Shown here: positions 1 to 11,040 of the stretch, in pieces
How positions within the stretch are numbered: position 1 is the stretch's first letter
Layout of the letters: every line of letters starts with the position of its first letter
DNA from: Protopterus annectens
Lineage: Eukaryota; Chordata; Ceratodontiformes; Protopteridae
Assembly (NCBI RefSeq): GCF_019279795.1
Contig: NC_056738.1
Span: forward strand, 406,277,245-406,341,244
DNA: 64,000 bases
Direction: 5' to 3'
Notes under the pieces: model-generated
Told to the model about the DNA's origin: nothing
The model's input: the letters and a program-made list of their open reading frames with translations, nothing else
The model's database searches: none
Program-made: the position numbers and the translations under genes

Positions 1-60
1 ACAGTATGGTAGACAAACATGTTGATATACCTGTTTATCATATGTATTCGTATGTATGTC

Positions 61-76
61 AAAATATGTATGTATG

Positions 77-121
<45 letters not shown>
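61..121. repeat. (TATG)n/(TA)n microsatellite
   Basis: A run of TATG units grades into pure TA dinucleotides. It is simple-sequence DNA; open frames across it are artefacts of the repeat. Confidence 0.95.
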
Positions 122-122
<1 letters not shown>

Positions 123-411
123 GCATATATGTATACATACATAGAGAGAGATGTAGGAATACATAGACAGATGTAGATAGATAGAATATGTACAAACATA
201 TATATGAAATACACACATACAGATATAGATATATGTAGATACATATACATAGACAGACTGATCTGACTATCTACAGGTATGACTGTATATGACGACCTCA
301 ACACCCCCTGTCCCACCCCCTCTGTCACTCTCACCCCCTCTGTGTCCCCCTCCCCTCTCCATATCTATAGCAATATATGTACATCAATATATATATGTGT
401 ATATGTATACA

Positions 412-537
<126 letters not shown>

Positions 538-1380
538 TGTATATATATTCTGAGTGAGGCACATGTGTACAGATGTATTGCAACAGGTGCCTGGTGACAA
601 AGGCATGGAGTGAACACCAGTGTCAAAACTGGAGTACCATACCCCATTTCAAATCACCTACACCAGTAACCACCAGATATGTGATTGGCTGCCCACCACT
701 GCATGTGTCAGGGGTGAACAGGGTCATAAATGTGTACAATAGTCCCCCCAATGATATTCACAGTGGTACACTATTCCTGGAATACCTGCGCATGGTATGT
801 GTCAGCAGACATGGTGTGTCAGCTATGGGCATGTAGGTCAGTGTACCCCTCCACACCACATAATGGATGCCATGGTATGTACCTCATATGATAGCTACAG
901 ATATGGAGAAGGACACAGTGACATGTACAAAACTGTGACAATGCACTCAAACACATTACCAATGCACAGTGACTGACAACACCACAGAGTACACACATAC
1001 TACCCACATAGAGGTTACCACTCCTGGATTTACATACGTAAGTCACACAGATGTCCAACAACCATAGTAACACCTCACACCATCCACAACCTAAATGACT
1101 GCTATGTGTCGTCCATGCCACTGCAATAGAGAGCACGTGGAGGTAAAGGTTCCTACCCACAGATAAGACATACCCTGCAATAAACCACACAGTGTTAAGA
1201 AGCAAGACTCCCCATGAGTACATGTCACACATACCCCTGCTGAATGTTAGTCAGATAGGTAATATGCCATATGAGTCACCCTATGTAACTGTGTGACAAA
1301 AGCAGGTACCATCACACCACATGTGTCACAATGGTCAGGGTAGCAGAACAGTATGCTGCTGTAGTCCCAGGGGCAATAGC
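538..1380. other. Unassigned intergenic DNA
   Basis: No coding region, RNA gene or familiar repeat was recognised. The longest minus-strand open frame (about 137 codons, 819-1232) resembles no family I know. The stretch could be the outer flank of the Harbinger element whose Myb-like gene starts at about 2.6 kb, but I could not find terminal inverted repeats. Confidence 0.5.
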
Positions 1381-1430
1381 ATATTGTATAGTATTGTAAT
1401 GTATTGTATTGTGTTGTATTGTATTGGTAT
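1381..1430. repeat. (TTGTA)n-type microsatellite
   Basis: A short run of TTGTATTGTGT-like units lies at the 3' edge of the minus-strand CR1 fragment and interrupts its reverse transcriptase region. Confidence 0.8.
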
Positions 1431-2290
1431 GTTGAGGTGCCTCCTTTGTGGAGTGGAACCACTGCTGCTGTGCGCCAGTGTACAGGTACATATCCTGTAG
1501 TCAGGCTAGTGTTACATAGCACTTCTATATGTGTGTTTAGCTCCTGTCAGAGTTCATGTAGCATGCAACCGGGGATACCATCAGGTCCCAGTCATGTTGT
1601 GTATTCTGCTTTCCTGAGGGCGGCTCTCACCTGGACATCTGTGATGACAGGGAGGTTACAGTCAGCAGGGATAACTATGTCTTATTTTGGGGGAGAGGGA
1701 GGGGTGACACCTGCACTGAACCTGTCTGCCACAATGTTGTCAATATCTGTGGTTTCAGTGAATTATTTGTTGTTGTGTACTAACTATGAGCATAGAGGAG
1801 GGATTCTGACCAGGTTTCTAACATAACTGAAGAAGGCCTTCTGGTTATCTGTAGTATCCCTCTTGATTTCCCTCTCAAAGTTGCCCATGGATGTTTGTAT
1901 GAGGGAAAATAGATCCTTACTAGTGCTGCTCAGACATGCCTTCCCTTTATGGAATTATGCTCTGTCTTGCAGTAGCTGCCATCTTTTGTAATACAATCTG
2001 TCTATGGCTGGGGTCCACCAGACAGGATGCTGTACCTTTGTGGAGAGTGTCTTGGTCATATATGGGATTGCATGATCCATGCATTCTTGGAGATGTCCGT
2101 AGAAAGCATTTGTGTAGGGGTCAGCATTGTGGGTTGTGTCTTCCACTGGCCCAGTGGGCTGAAAGGATACCATGTCACTGTTACAAAGTGAAAAGTTTGC
2201 ATCTGCAATGTTATTCACTATAGTCATTTGTGCTGGTGGTGGAGGTGGGATATGTATATCCAGGGCAATTAGTTTGTGGTCAGCTCACAG
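1420..2290 (-). pseudogene. CR1-type LINE ORF2 fragment (copy F)
   Basis: On the minus strand this holds the end of the endonuclease domain and linker (1955-2227: YGHLQECMDHAIP and PVWWTPAI, matching copies A and D) and, downstream, the start of the reverse transcriptase (1400-1522: TSLTTGYVPVHWRTAAVVPL, KGG). Several frameshifts and stops break it and both ends are truncated. The C-terminal endonuclease motif is still visible as DHKLIALDIHIP. It is an old dead copy of the same CR1 family that fills 5-17 kb. Family assignment rests on direct comparison with copies A and D in this window. Confidence 0.85.
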
Positions 2291-2598
2291 TAGTTGATGA
2301 TGTAGGCCATACAGTACCTAGATACAAACCCCCAGAGTGAGGAGGTGCTCTGGACCTGAATCAGTGTTCTGACTGCTGGGGTTTAGTAGTATGTCATATG
2401 GAGTGTGCCAGGTACTGTTGCACAGTTGCTGGCTGAGCACTGATACCTGGCCATTTACATGTGTATCCACCAATAGACAGACAGATGCTATATATGTGAG
2501 ATATGTCGTATCATAACAGTCGAGTAGCATGTGCAGTATGTGTGCCAAATTCTGCTGACATATATTGCTGATATCAGGTTATTTTCTTTTTCAGGAAC

Positions 2599-3013
2599 AT
2601 GGCTCACCTGCGAAATCCAGCTTACTCCGCAGCTGAGGATGAGGAGATACACCAGAGCCTGGTGCGGGATTATGCAATACTCTTTTCCCGCACCAGCCAG
2701 AATCAGCAGGAGAGGGCTGCACTGTGGCAAGACCTAGTCCATCGGGTAAATGATATAGGCACGCATAATAGGACATATGAGCAGGTACGACATCACTGCA
2801 GTGATTTAATCAGAAATGTCCATCAGCGTGCATCGGATATCCACAGGCAACAGGTCACCACAGGTGATGGGGTGGCTACACATCCCCCACTCACCAGACT
2901 GGAGGGACTACTCATGAGTGTAGTGGCTCCAGTCCGCCAGCAACAACAACAGCAGCAGACATGAATTATGATGGAGGCTGGAGCCACGCAGCAGCAAGAC
3001 TATGAGCGCGCAG
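2599..3013 (+). CDS. Exon 1: Myb/SANT-like domain
   Basis: Residues 1 to about 85 have the three-helix Myb/SANT-like layout: an aromatic residue before an acidic stretch (YSAAEDEEIH), then LWQDLV, then NRTYEQVRHHCSDLIR, where the RT and the basic recognition-helix residues are typical of transposon SANT proteins (NAIF1/MSANTD-like). A polyglutamine run follows, then an in-frame TGA at 2962-2964. The reading frame continues beyond it to the donor CAG|GTAATAT at 3013/3014. The ATG at 2599 was chosen because it lies four bases after a good acceptor and starts the conserved domain. The stop could be a real end of a short isoform, but the downstream phase agreement argues for decay. Confidence 0.8.
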
Positions 3014-3240
3014 GTAATATGCCATATGTATAGTTGACTGTTGTGTACACTGGTAGTTAATGCATGTGTGAGGTGTGTCCTTGGTTTGTAGCTGTCATCA
3101 TTGTATTTAATGTGCAAGTGTGATATCCTCAATATCAGCAGCTGACCTGTGAAAGGTGACTGTTGTACTACTGACCTGTGTCATACTCAGTAACAATGGC
3201 ACAGTTGTGCCCACTGACATTAGTTTCCTCACTTCTGCAG

Positions 3241-3279
3241 GTCCCTCCGGTGTAACAGCAATGCAGCCTATCCATGCTG
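3241..3279 (+). CDS. Exon 2: 39-bp internal exon
   Basis: A 39-bp stretch between TTCTGCAG and GTGAGTGT. It enters and leaves in phase 1, adding 13 codons without changing frame (visible residues PSGVTAMQPIHA). It is too short to recognise by content; the call rests on the strong flanking splice signals and on phase agreement with both neighbours. Confidence 0.6.
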
Positions 3280-3690
3280 GTGAGTGTGTATTAACAATAC
3301 CTTTAATAGTCTTGATAGTAATAGTAATATTAGGCTCACTTAGTAGTGCTCTGTGTATGCATGCAGGTGTGTCTGTGTCTGTGTGTTGATATCATGCATA
3401 CTGAGTAGTGTACAACTGTGTGCATGTGTACGTGTGCATGTGTGCATGTGTGCATGTGTGCACGTGTGCATGTGTGCATGTGTGCACGTGCACATGTGTG
3501 CATGTGTGCACCTGTGTATGTGTGCATGTGTGCACCTGTGCATGTGTGCATGTGTGTGCATGTGTGCATGTGTGTACCTGTGCATGTGTGTGCATGTGTG
3601 CATGTCTGGACCTGTGCATGTGTGGATGTGTGCATCACTGGTAATATTGTGTAGACATTGTAAACTGTGTTTCCTGTTTCCCTCCCACAG
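3280..3690 (+). repeat. Intron 2 containing a (TGTGCA)n purine-pyrimidine repeat
   Basis: The intron begins GTGAGTGT and ends CCTCCCACAG. From about 3417 to 3640 it is a nearly pure alternating purine-pyrimidine tract of TGTGCA, TGTGCACC and related units. Such tracts are prone to Z-DNA. All the Cys-Val-His or Thr-His-Met open frames here are by-products of the repeat. Confidence 0.85.
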
Positions 3691-4496
3691 GTTCTGGTGC
3701 TGCTCTGGTGTCATGCAGCAGGGAACCTGAATCAGGTGCCATGGGTACTGATAATGATGACATCTGTATAATGGCACAGGAAGGTATGCCAGGGTCCATC
3801 ATTGGTCAGCCGATTGACAGTACACAGCTGTCAACCCCATCAATGCGCACAGTTATCCTGCCAATACACCCTTTGTCACCAATGTCCCTAGGTGATGGAC
3901 AGCATACAGTGGGCATTGACCAGGGTAATGTGGTATCTGTGGCACATGCCTCCCCACACAGCAGCCATGGGCATGGCCCTGAGATGGTACCACACAGACA
4001 GATGTCCAGGGGTTCTCATGGGAGCATCCGTGGGCATACTGCCCCTGTCAGACGTGCCCACAGAGGTCTTACAACCTCAGCTATGTTTTGGGCTGTCATG
4101 CAGGCACAGTCACGTATGGAACGGTACACCAGACAGGGTCTGAGGGAGCTGACAGCATGTCGCACAGCCATGACTGACAGTATGCGTGACATTGCAGCTG
4201 CCATCTGTAATTTCACCGATGTCATAGACAGACATTGTGGGGACATATTAGACCAGTTCCACAACTACATGTCCATGAGCCAGGGCGATAGTGGACAGTT
4301 GAGGCGTCGACGTCGGTGTATGCCAGCAACAGCAGCAGCTGGCAGTCGTCGCGGATGACAACAGGGCCGTGGCCGCCCCCATAGTGCCAGCAGCAGCCCC
4401 AGCAATGCTGGGTCTGTGCTGTCATCAGACCGCCCCAGGAGACCACGTGCACGTGGCTCTGGCCAGGCCCGACAGGGATCTGTGTCCAGTCAATGA
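3691..4496 (+). CDS. Exon 3: C-terminal part of the Harbinger Myb-like protein
   Basis: The frame joins exon 2 in phase 1 and stays open for about 220 codons to TGA 4356-4358, then a further 45 codons to TGA 4494-4496. The middle is polar and low in structure. From about 4070 it predicts an amphipathic helix (AMFWAVMQAQSRMERYTRQG, then TDSMRDIAAAICNFTDVI), which fits the oligomerisation or protein-contact helix usual at the C-terminus of these Myb-like proteins. A basic cluster RRRRR follows. The first TGA follows an Arg/Gly stretch and could come from a CpG change of CGA, which is inference. No other known domain is visible. Confidence 0.65.
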
Positions 4497-5095
4497 ACAC
4501 CTGCTTCTGATGACAGTACCCAGTCTGGGTTGGTACCGGATACGGTCCGTAGCACCCCTGCAAGGCACAGGTACCATGTCCGTGGCCAGAGACACTGATC
4601 TGTATGACCTGGCAGGTACAGTCTGTGGCTGTCCACAAACACCAGTATATGGCAGCCATGAGGTGGAACTGTGTGCATCCATACACACATGCGAATTGAC
4701 AACACCTAGGGCTACCGCATACACGCACACACTGCATCAACATTGCCCCACCTTGTACTGCTGTCCCTCACCAACACACATACACATACATGTCAATCGG
4801 TGGTATCGGTGGCTGACTCAGGCATACCAAGTTCACACCCTGTGCATATGATGAAACTGTGCCACCTCCTGCAATCTGTAACATCAGTGCAGGTACAGGT
4901 TAACATGTTGCTGATGCACAGGGTGACTACATAGACATGTAGTGATAGTATCATGTTGTTAACAGTACTGTGTGCTGAAATAATTGTGGGTATATCACAG
5001 CATGCCTGATGCAGTAAGGGTATGATTGTCATGTACTGTTGTCTACACCCATGGTAAGTACCATAGTGTATCATCTGCACATGTTGGCATACTGG
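4497..5095. other. Unassigned; possibly Harbinger interior
   Basis: No gene or known repeat recognised. The base composition resembles the flanking Harbinger exons. It may be the 3' UTR and interior of the Harbinger element before the first CR1 fragment. Confidence 0.4.
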
Positions 5096-5099
5096 TGGT

Positions 5100-5460
5100 A
5101 AGGATGTCAACAGAAGGCTACATACATAGGTAGCACAGGGGATAAGGTAATGAAAGTATTAATACGCAATGATGGACATGTAAACTGCAAGTGGCATGTT
5201 GCCCACACTGGACTTTGCAATGCGGATGTTTGAGTATGTTGATATGTGTGCAGTACTACACGACTGGTACAGGACACACAGGAGCACCCTAGCACTGCAA
5301 GCTCACATCTCATACCATGCTAGACAGCCCCAACACACAAAACTAAGTGTCACAGGAGGGAGAGTCCCCATACATGTCAAGGATGCTGTGGTGGCAGGCC
5401 AGGTAGCATACATCCTACTAAGTATGGAACCACTGAGTGAAGGCTCAGTGTCTGTTATTT
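5100..5460 (+). pseudogene. CR1 ORF1/ORF2 junction fragment (copy I)
   Basis: The stretch from about 5100 aligns with the ORF1-ORF2 junction of copy A (CACAGGGGATAAG). It continues with a decayed endonuclease start: FEYVDMCAVLHDWYR aligns with MENIDICAVTDAWFR of copy A, and LALQAHISYHARQPQ with PALPGYTSYHAFHPQ. The catalytic Glu position and the Asn motif are lost. It is a short, heavily mutated copy, and the break downstream is abrupt. Confidence 0.7.
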
Positions 5461-5935
5461 GACATGTGTATAACTGCAGGTATGAGCACATGGGTTTCCA
5501 TCCAGTTATTGTACATCCTGACAGTACATGGTCTGTACACTTGTGTGCGCTGAGACTGGACCCTAGCCATCTGACCTGTGTATTTCCATGTACATGTGCA
5601 TAGTGCCTGCATATTTGCAGTGTTACCTACTGGAAGTGGTACAGCTTGTTTGTTGTACAATGTTCTACATGCAGCCCTGCTTACTGTAGCTTTGTTTGCA
5701 TGCATGTTTGCTTGCAATTACCCTGGAATACTGATCCCACCTGCAATGCATAGTTACAGAGCTTCTGTGAACTCCTAGTGACATCTGCATAGCTTACTAT
5801 ATGTATGTCCATGTCTCACTTGACAGAATGTCACTGTTTGTCCTGTTCACATGTACGTTGCCTGTGACACATTGCATATGACTTACCTGGCATTTGTCCA
5901 CGTGAGCAGTCATATATGCTACTGCTAACTAATCA
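5461..5935. other. Unassigned spacer
   Basis: No recognisable gene or repeat between two CR1 pieces. Confidence 0.5.
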
Positions 5936-6126
5936 CAGGCACTACACCCTCACATATTCATCTTCTGTTGAACCACCTGCTTTGCTAGGGACGGCTTGCA
6001 CCTGTCACCCCTGGGCTTTCAGATATTGGCAAAGGCTCTTGCTACCCCCATAGTGCCTTTGTTAGGCAAGGCTTAAATGACAAACACACCTTCATAGGTA
6101 TCACAAGGGATAAGAAACTAAGAGTA

Positions 6127-7103
6127 ATGCTACCCAATGCCAGAGGTCTAAACCTCAAGATGCATGCACTCAAAACTCTCCTTAGCATGGAGAACATCGA
6201 TATCTGTGCAGTAACAGATGCCTGGTTCAGGGCTACTGAGAGCACCCCAGCACTACCAGGTTATACCTCATACCATGCTTTTCATCCCCAAAACTTGGAA
6301 CGAACCACAAAAGGAGGGGGAGTATTGATATTCTTCAAAGATACCCACACCTCCAGGTTGGTGGCAAAGCACCAAGCATCAGAGACTATCCATGTGCAAC
6401 TAACAATGGGTGAAACTGCCTTCCAGGTTATAGCCTGCTACAGACCACCCTCCCAAACCCAAGAACTGCACTCGGCCTTCCTGAGAACAGTGGAAAATAT
6501 GAAGGTCTCTCCAAACACCATTATATTGGGCGATGTCAACTACCCAAACATAGACTGGGAGCATGACTCTAGCTCCAACACCCTAGGCCAAAGATTCCTA
6601 GAATATAATTGCTCAAATGCTATGGAACAACTTGTTACCACTCCCACAAGAAGGGGAAACATACCGGACCTGATCATCACCAACATGGGGACTCTATGCT
6701 CCAGACCAGAAGTGTATCCCTCACTGGTAAGATCAGACCGTAAACTAATCTCACTGGATATTCACATCCCGACCCCACCCCCTGCCCAGAACACCACAGT
6801 GAACAACTTCTCTAAGGCAAATTCACACTCCTCAAAACTGAGGTGGAAACCTTCAAAGCCCCCGGGCCTGTGGAAACTACAGACCAGACCGCAGATTCCT
6901 CTATAAATGCATTCTATGGACACCTTCAGGAATGCATGGATCATGTGATCCCGAATAAGACCAAGACCCAATCCTCCAAAGGCAGACGTCCTGTCTGGTG
7001 GACCCCAGCCATAAACAAACTACACAATAGAAGGAGGAAGCTACTAAATGATACAGCAAAATCACAAAAAGGGAAGGCATCACTGATCAGTATTAGCAAA
7101 TAA
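6127..7103 (+). pseudogene. CR1-A ORF2: AP endonuclease-like domain
   Basis: This domain nicks target DNA for target-primed reverse transcription. Visible family motifs are MLPNARGLNLKM, CAVTDAWF, GDVNYPNIDW and SDRKLISLDIHIP. Several catalytic positions are changed: the usual TETW glutamate is Asp, GDFN reads GDVN, and the SDH histidine is Arg, so this copy is probably inactive. A frameshift at about 6840-6906 shifts the linker (YGHLQECMDHVIPNKTK, RPVWWTPAINKL) into another frame, where it continues to 7103. Confidence 0.88.
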
Positions 7104-7259
7104 CTACAGGCACTCATAAGATTGTCTAAGGCCAGCTTCGAGAGAAATTGCACAGGGCACTAAGGATAATCACAAGGCTTTCTTTAGTTATGTTAGGAAC
7201 CTGGGTGGTAATTCCCAGATATGCTCATAGGTAGTCCAAAATGTCAATAGAAACACCAA

Positions 7260-8906
7260 ACCCACAGACATTGACAACATTCTAGCTGACAGGTTCAGCG
7301 CAAACTCCCCCCCCTCCACACCGAAAGGGCAAATATGTATCCCAGCAGAGTGCTGCCCCCCTGACATCTCAGATGCTCAGGTAAGAGCTGCCCTCTCCAA
7401 AGCAATACACACTGCATCAATGGGACCAGACAGTGTCCCGGGCTGTGTCCTACATGAACTCCAAGAAGAGCTACAACCAAACATAAAACTACTGTTCAAT
7501 CCCAGCCTTACTACAGGATATGTGGCCAAAGAGTGGCGTACAGCAACAGTGGTCCCTCTACAGAAAGGTGGTGCCTCAACGGATCCTGGACACTATCGCC
7601 CCATAAGCCACACTAGCTTGGTCTGCAGAGCTATGGAAAGGATCATCATGGACCTCATAAATAAAGATATTGGGGACCTACAGACACTGGGTCATACCCA
7701 GTTTGGCTTTGTTAAGGGCAGATCCTGCCTCTCAAACCTGGTTGATTTCTTTGAAACAGTCACCACGAGGGGAAGGTGGTCCACACAGCCTACCTGGACC
7801 TCGCAGAAGCCTTCGATACAATACCCCACTCGGGCATTCTAGAGAAGCTCACCAGCTTAAATATAAGCCCCTATGTCACTAGATGGATTGCACACTGGCT
7901 CAAGGACAGAACCCACATGGTTAGAATTGCTGGAGCCATGCCAGACTCCAAACCAGTTAAAAGTGGTGTCCCACAAGGCTCAGTCCTGGGACCTCTCTTG
8001 TTTGGTATATATTTATCGTAGGTACAGGCCAACATGGAAGGACTGTGGCTGACCAAATATGCAGATGACTGCAAACTGCCCGCCATAATCAACTCTCCAG
8101 CCGACACAAGCATCCTCCAAAAGGGCCTCATAGAAACAGACAACTTGTGCCAGAGCCATGGCCTCATGCTGAATGCAAAAAAGTGTATAGTCATCCCCTT
8201 TGGCAAAAACAAAGTGCCCACACAGTACCACATAGGTGGTAATCCATTAAGTACAGAAGAAGTAATTAGGGACCTGGGGACCCAAGTTGATAGCAATCTC
8301 TCATTTGACAACCACGTGGCCAAAGTGGTTAGAAAGACATTTTATATAGCCCACCCCATCATGAAGGGATTCACATCTAGATCAGGGGAGGACATCGTGC
8401 CTCTTTACTCATCCCTCATCAGGCCCATAATTGAGTACAATGCCCCTGTTGGGATGTATCTTACCAGACACCTGCAGCAACTGGAAAGACCCCAAAAGTA
8501 CCTCACCAAGAGGATCAAAGGGCTCAAACAGATGCCATATGCTGACCGGTTAAAGAAACCCCAGCTCTACTCAGTGGCATACCGCCTGTTCAGAGGCGAT
8601 CTGTGCCTGATGTATAAAGCCATGTCAAACCCAGAATTAATGGGCATGCTGCACCTGAGAATATCCAAATCCCATCCTACACGCTTGAGAGACTTGAACC
8701 TCAGCACTGAAATAAATAGGACATGCTGGAGGGACAGATTCATAACCCAGAGGCTCACTTCACTCTGGAATAAAATCCCAGTCCAAGTTAGGCAGAGTCC
8801 CTCATTGACTCTCTTCAAGAGGAATCTTGATGAGTGGATGGGACATTGTAGGTTTACCCCGGGTATCACTTCTGTGTCACTGTTAGACAGAGGCACAGTA
8901 TACTAA
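7260..8906 (+). pseudogene. CR1-A ORF2: reverse transcriptase domain
   Basis: The polymerase domain is recognisable in three consecutive frames. Block 1 has SMGPDSVPGCVLHEL and EWRTATVVPLQKGG (7420-7842). The palm start has AYLDLAEAFDTIPHSGI and the SGVPQGSVLGPLLFGIYLS box (7776-8021). The catalytic YADD box (LTKYADDCKL) opens the third segment (8034-8906), followed by the thumb and C-terminal region to RNLDEWMGHCRFTPG. The stop TAG at 8019-8021 and two frameshifts break it; otherwise the catalytic Asp pair is kept. Confidence 0.9.
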
Positions 8907-9039
8907 CCTCGGAAAAGGGCATGGCAAGATATATTTACAATGGATGGTGACAGCCAAACACATTCTGGCTAGGTTCATAAACGCCCTAGGGCAGATAGCC
9001 TAGTATGAACCTATGAACCTATGTACCTTGTTCCCCATT

Positions 9040-9708
9040 GGCCCTATGTGCTGTTAATCACCATGGCAATCACAATACTATGGTAGCATGTGCAAAGGTC
9101 AGTTGTCAGTCACCTCTATGGTACAGTTCTGGAATATGTGGGTCATGTGGCAATGTCACAGCTGCCACATGTACACAGTCAACCCTCTCCCCTACACATG
9201 GATGTACAACACATGTATGAGATGGAACCACATAGCCAAACTGGGAACTAAGCACTCTGAACCCAGTACTGGCATAACCTGTCAGGTGGCATGAAATACT
9301 ACAGTGACTACAATACCAGTCTGATGTAGACCTACACTGACAGCAATACAAGCACGTGAACACACTGGGCCATTCGTGGAGCCTAAGAATAGCATCCTGC
9401 CTGAGCGGCAGACACCTCTGTAGCTGGCACACAGGCATACGTTATGCCTGAACACATCACGCATAACACATAGCACACAAATCCTGCGTGCCAGACAGTC
9501 ACAGCCTGTACGGCTAGACAACACACCTGCCACAGTTGTGTTAGGTACCTTTATTGTCCGGTACAGTGAGGTCACGCTCACCAGGCTGGACAAGGTGAAG
9601 GTCACAGTGATATGCCAGTGGGGCACTATGGTCCACCACATAACAGAAGCATACAGGTCAGTCAGAGGCATGGACACATATGACTCAGTCATTGTCCATG
9701 CCACATAC
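9040..9708 (+). pseudogene. CR1 copy G: ORF1 N-terminal half
   Basis: This aligns with ORF1 of copy D: a degenerate Cys-X2-Cys zinc-finger region (SSGICGSCGN..., HIAKLGTKHSEPS against YIAKLEAKLSSPK), then the first part of the esterase domain (LTRLDKVKVTVICQWGTMVHH and YDSVIVHA). The catalytic GDS motif reads GTF, so the Ser is gone. At about 9705 the CR1 sequence stops and a 240-bp tandem array begins. Confidence 0.78.
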
Positions 9709-10972
9709 CTTCTCCTGCTGTACTTATAGGGTTCTGACATTATCAGTGTTTAGAAAGGGGAATGTGCATCCTGTAGTGTGTTCTCCTAGTTGCCAAAAGG
9801 GACATTTCCCTCACACAAAATTGCACACACACTAACCCCCCTCATCCAAACACACACACTTGCAGGATTCAACCCCCTACCTAACTATGTTATGACACTC
9901 AAGACGGATGCATTACCAGAGTGCGCTATTCGCATTACTGGGAGGTTTTCCTTCTCCTGCTGTACTTATAGGGTGCTGATATCATCAGTGTTTAGAAAGG
10001 GGAATGTGCATCCTGTAGTGTGTTTTCCCATTTGCCAAAAGGGACATTTCCCTCACACAGACTTGCACACACACCAACCCCACTCACACACTGAGCATTT
10101 GCAGGATTCAAACCCCTACCAAACTATGTTATGACACTCGAGATGGACGCATTAGCGGAGCGCGCTATTCGCATTACTGGGAGGTTTCCCTTCTCCTGCT
10201 GTACTTATAGGGTACTGACATCATCAGTGTTTAGAAAGGGGAATGTGCATCCTGTAGTGTGTTCTCCTAGTTGCCAAAAGGGACATTTCTTTCATACAGA
10301 CTTCACACACACTGACCCCCTCCACACATACTGAGCATTTGCAGGATTCAAACCCCTACCTAACTATGTTATGACACTCAAGACGGACGCATTAGCAGAG
10401 CGCACTATTCGCATTAGTGGGAGGTTTTCCTTCTCCTGCTGTACTTATAGGGTGCTGACATCATCAGTGTTTAGAAAGGGGAATGTGCATCCTGTAGTGT
10501 GTTTAAACAGTTGCCAAAAGGGACATTTCCCTCACACAGACTTAGGCACACACCAACCCCACTCACACACTGAGCATTTACAGGATTCAAACCCCTACCT
10601 ATGTTATGACACTCAAGACGGACACGTTAGCAGAGCACGCTATTCGCATTACTGGGAGGGTTCCCTTCTTCTGCTGTACTTATAGGGTGCTGACATCATG
10701 AGTGTTTAGAAAGGGGAATGTGCATCCTGTAGTGTGTTTTCCCAGTTGCCAAAAGGGACATTTCCCTCACACAGACTTGCACACACACCAACCCCACTTA
10801 CACACACCCTGAGCATTTGCAGGATTCAAACCCTACCTAACTATGTTATGACACTCGAGATGGACGCATTAGCAGAGCACACTATTCACATTACTGGGAG
10901 GTTTCCCTTCTCCTGCTGTACTTATAGGGTGCTGATATCATCAGTGTTTAGAAAGGGGAATGTGCATCCTGT
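9709..10972. repeat. 240-bp tandem array, about 5.3 copies
   Basis: Unit starts (CTTCTCCTGCTGTACTTATA or its variant) fall at 9709, 9951, 10190, 10430, 10665 and 10907, giving periods of 235-242 bp and a 66-bp partial last unit. Copies are closely similar. Each unit has CAGGATTCAAACCCC, which on the minus strand is a Pol III B-box-like GGTTTGAATCCTG, with an A-box-like stretch about 45 bp upstream on that strand, so the unit may derive from a tRNA-like sequence. The array replaces the middle of CR1 copy G. Confidence 0.9.
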
Positions 10973-11040
10973 GGGGAGGCAGACACCAAGCACACTCTGG
11001 CTAAGCTGTCATTCCCTAGGGCAAACAGCCTAGTGTTGAC
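10973..11040 (+). mobile_element. CR1 copy G: 3' tail
   Basis: The signature CACACTCTGGCTAAGC...CCCTAGGGCAAACAGCCTAGT matches the 3' end of copies A and D. It directly follows the last partial 240-bp unit, so the array sits between the ORF1 half and the 3' end of one CR1 copy. Confidence 0.8.

Larger units (their letters stand above)
2595..4358 (+). pseudogene. PIF/Harbinger Myb/SANT-like DNA-binding gene, multi-exon
   Basis: This is the accessory gene of a Harbinger DNA transposon. Such proteins bind the transposon ends and help bring the transposase into the nucleus. The gene model is exon 1 at 2595-3013, exon 2 at 3241-3279 and exon 3 from 3691. Each exon is flanked by AG and GT, and all junctions are phase 1, so one frame runs through. 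The acceptor TTTTTCAG just before the ATG at 2599 implies an upstream untranslated exon. Two in-frame TGA codons break it: 2962-2964, straight after a glutamine run, and 4356-4358. Past the second, the frame stays open to 4494 and is rich in Arg, Ser and Gln. The matching transposase is at 17.4-18.6 kb on the other strand. Confidence 0.82.
5940..9020 (+). mobile_element. CR1-type LINE copy A, 5'-truncated
   Basis: A non-LTR retrotransposon of about 3.1 kb. In order it contains the last part of ORF1 (5985-6077; the esterase DGLHLSPLG box is readable as GACGGCTTGCACCTG), the ORF2 endonuclease (6127-6906), the linker, the reverse transcriptase (7420-8906), and a 3' tail. The tail has the family signature TTCTGGCTAGG...GCCTAGTATGAAC and ends in two to three copies of the octamer CTATGAAC (8998-9020), as CR1 elements end in short octamer repeats. 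Frameshifts at about 6840, 7770 and 8020 make it non-functional. Confidence 0.9.

Noticed and set aside
819..1232. 137-codon minus-strand frame
   Set aside because: No recognisable domain, and composition does not differ from surrounding non-coding DNA.
3336..3777. Cys-Val-His and Thr-His-Met rich open frames, up to 145 codons
   Set aside because: Produced by the TGTGCA repeat in an intron; open in several frames on both strands, no conserved protein.
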